Shown in pieces: positions 6,224-6,786 of a stretch of DNA of 6,786 nucleotides. The stretch is taken from the NCBI GenBank assembly GCA_964432985.1, contig CAYSPT010000134.1, forward strand, positions 1 through 6,786. Reading direction: 5' to 3'. Each line of letters starts with the position of its first letter. The first letter of the stretch is position 1. The notes beneath the pieces are model-generated. The model searched no databases. It had not been told where the DNA came from and saw nothing but the letters and a program-made list of their open reading frames with translations. This stretch comes from CAYSPT01 sp964432985 (GTDB lineage Bacteria > Muiribacteriota > CAYSPT01). The translations under genes and the position numbers were made by a program.

Positions 6224-6786
6224 TTGAAGATCCTGGTGACCGGTGGCGGCGGATTCGTGGGGCGGTACGTGGCTCGTCGTCTGCGTAAAGCCGGACACGA
6301 GGTGACGGCCCTGGGCCGAAGCCGGTACCCGTTTTTAAAAGAAGAAGGATTCTCAACTCTCAAGCAGGACATCTGCGACCGGCCCGGAATGATAAAAGCC
6401 CTGGCCGGGTTCGACGAGGTGCACCACGTGGCTTCCATGACCGGGATTTCGGTCATCCGCGAGCCGTTTTACCGGATCAACGTGGAGGGCACCCGAAACG
6501 TCATCGACGCCTGCCGGGCCAACGGCATCAAGAAGCTGGTTTACACCTCGTCGCCCAGCGTGGTGTTCGCCGGGGACAGCCACGGCCTGATCGACGAGTC
6601 GGCCCCATACCCGGAAAAATTCCTGTCGCACTATCCCGAGACGAAAGCCATGGCTGAGCGCGAGGTGCTGCAGGCCAACGAGCCGGGCGGGCTGCTCACG
6701 GTGTCACTGCGGCCCCACCTGGTCTGGGGCCCCGAGGACACCAACCTGATTCCCCGTATCCTGGACCGGGCCCGCGCCGGCAGGCT
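6224..6786 (+). CDS. oleD: OleD, NAD(P)-dependent 2-alkyl-3-ketoacid reductase, N-terminal part (runs off the right edge)
   Basis: 187 codons of a short-chain dehydrogenase of the extended (epimerase, 3-beta-hydroxysteroid dehydrogenase-like) type. OleD reduces the beta-keto acid from OleA to the 2-alkyl-3-hydroxy acid used by OleC. Visible are the Rossmann motif ILVTGGGGFVG (3-13), HHVASMTG (67-74), RINVEGTRNVIDAC (84-97), YTSSPSVVF (107-115) with the likely catalytic Ser, and the YxxxK pair Tyr137/Lys141 in HYPETKAMAE, followed by LRPHLVWGP (162-170). The block YTSSPSVVF...LRPHLVWGP is characteristic of OleD and its steroid-dehydrogenase-like relatives. The start is most likely TTG 6224: it begins exactly at the Rossmann strand (KILVTGG) and has a ribosome site 10 nt upstream. 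GTG 6203 in the same frame lies upstream of that site and is less likely. The C-terminal substrate region is missing. Confidence 0.9.
   Translation, partial: MKILVTGGGGFVGRYVARRLRKAGHEVTALGRSRYPFLKEEGFSTLKQDICDRPGMIKALAGFDEVHHVASMTGISVIREPFYRINVEGTRNVIDACRANGIKKLVYTSSPSVVFAGDSHGLIDESAPYPEKFLSHYPETKAMAEREVLQANEPGGLLTVSLRPHLVWGPEDTNLIPRILDRARAGR

Overview
The window is bacterial and most likely comes from a draft or metagenome assembly, because two runs of exactly 100 N (1870-1969 and 4080-4179) look like scaffold gaps. The core is a long-chain olefin biosynthesis cluster in the order oleA, oleB, a small inserted gene, oleC, oleD, all on the + strand. Its four enzymes are recognisable from family motifs and complete catalytic residue sets. 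OleD runs off the right edge. Separate oleB and oleC genes (not a BC fusion), plus a U32-family protein and a TPR-cyclase, would fit a Desulfobacterota-like or other Gram-negative lineage. That taxonomic guess is weak.

Layout. Positions 1-513 on the - strand hold the N-terminal part of a peptidase U32 family protein (tRNA/rRNA hydroxylation or collagenase-like group) with an unusual insert of about 43 residues. A divergent intergenic region (514-696) carries a 14-bp perfect palindrome, a plausible + strand promoter and a possible leaderless start for the U32 gene. Positions 697-1869 encode a soluble TPR plus class III nucleotidyl cyclase protein. After gap 1 come oleA (2034-3089) and oleB, which overlap by 4 nt. 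The oleB-oleC interval (3974-4475) contains gap 2, whose two edges are an imperfect inverted repeat, then an AT-rich stretch, then a 64-codon gene resembling the small antitoxin-like proteins that normally precede a nucleotidyltransferase toxin gene. That small gene ends in an ATGA overlap with the start of oleC. oleC (4476-6155) is followed after 68 nt by oleD, which probably starts at a TTG (6224).

How the genes work together, from the known Ole pathway: OleA condenses two fatty acyl-CoAs head to head to a beta-keto acid. OleD reduces it to a beta-hydroxy acid. OleC uses ATP to close a beta-lactone. OleB, an alpha/beta-hydrolase of haloalkane-dehalogenase ancestry, decarboxylates the lactone to a cis-olefin. 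The pathway itself is known. The less expected features are the interruption of the operon by an orphan antitoxin-like gene coupled to oleC, the inverted repeat bracketing gap 2, and the adjacent cyclase with an altered catalytic motif.
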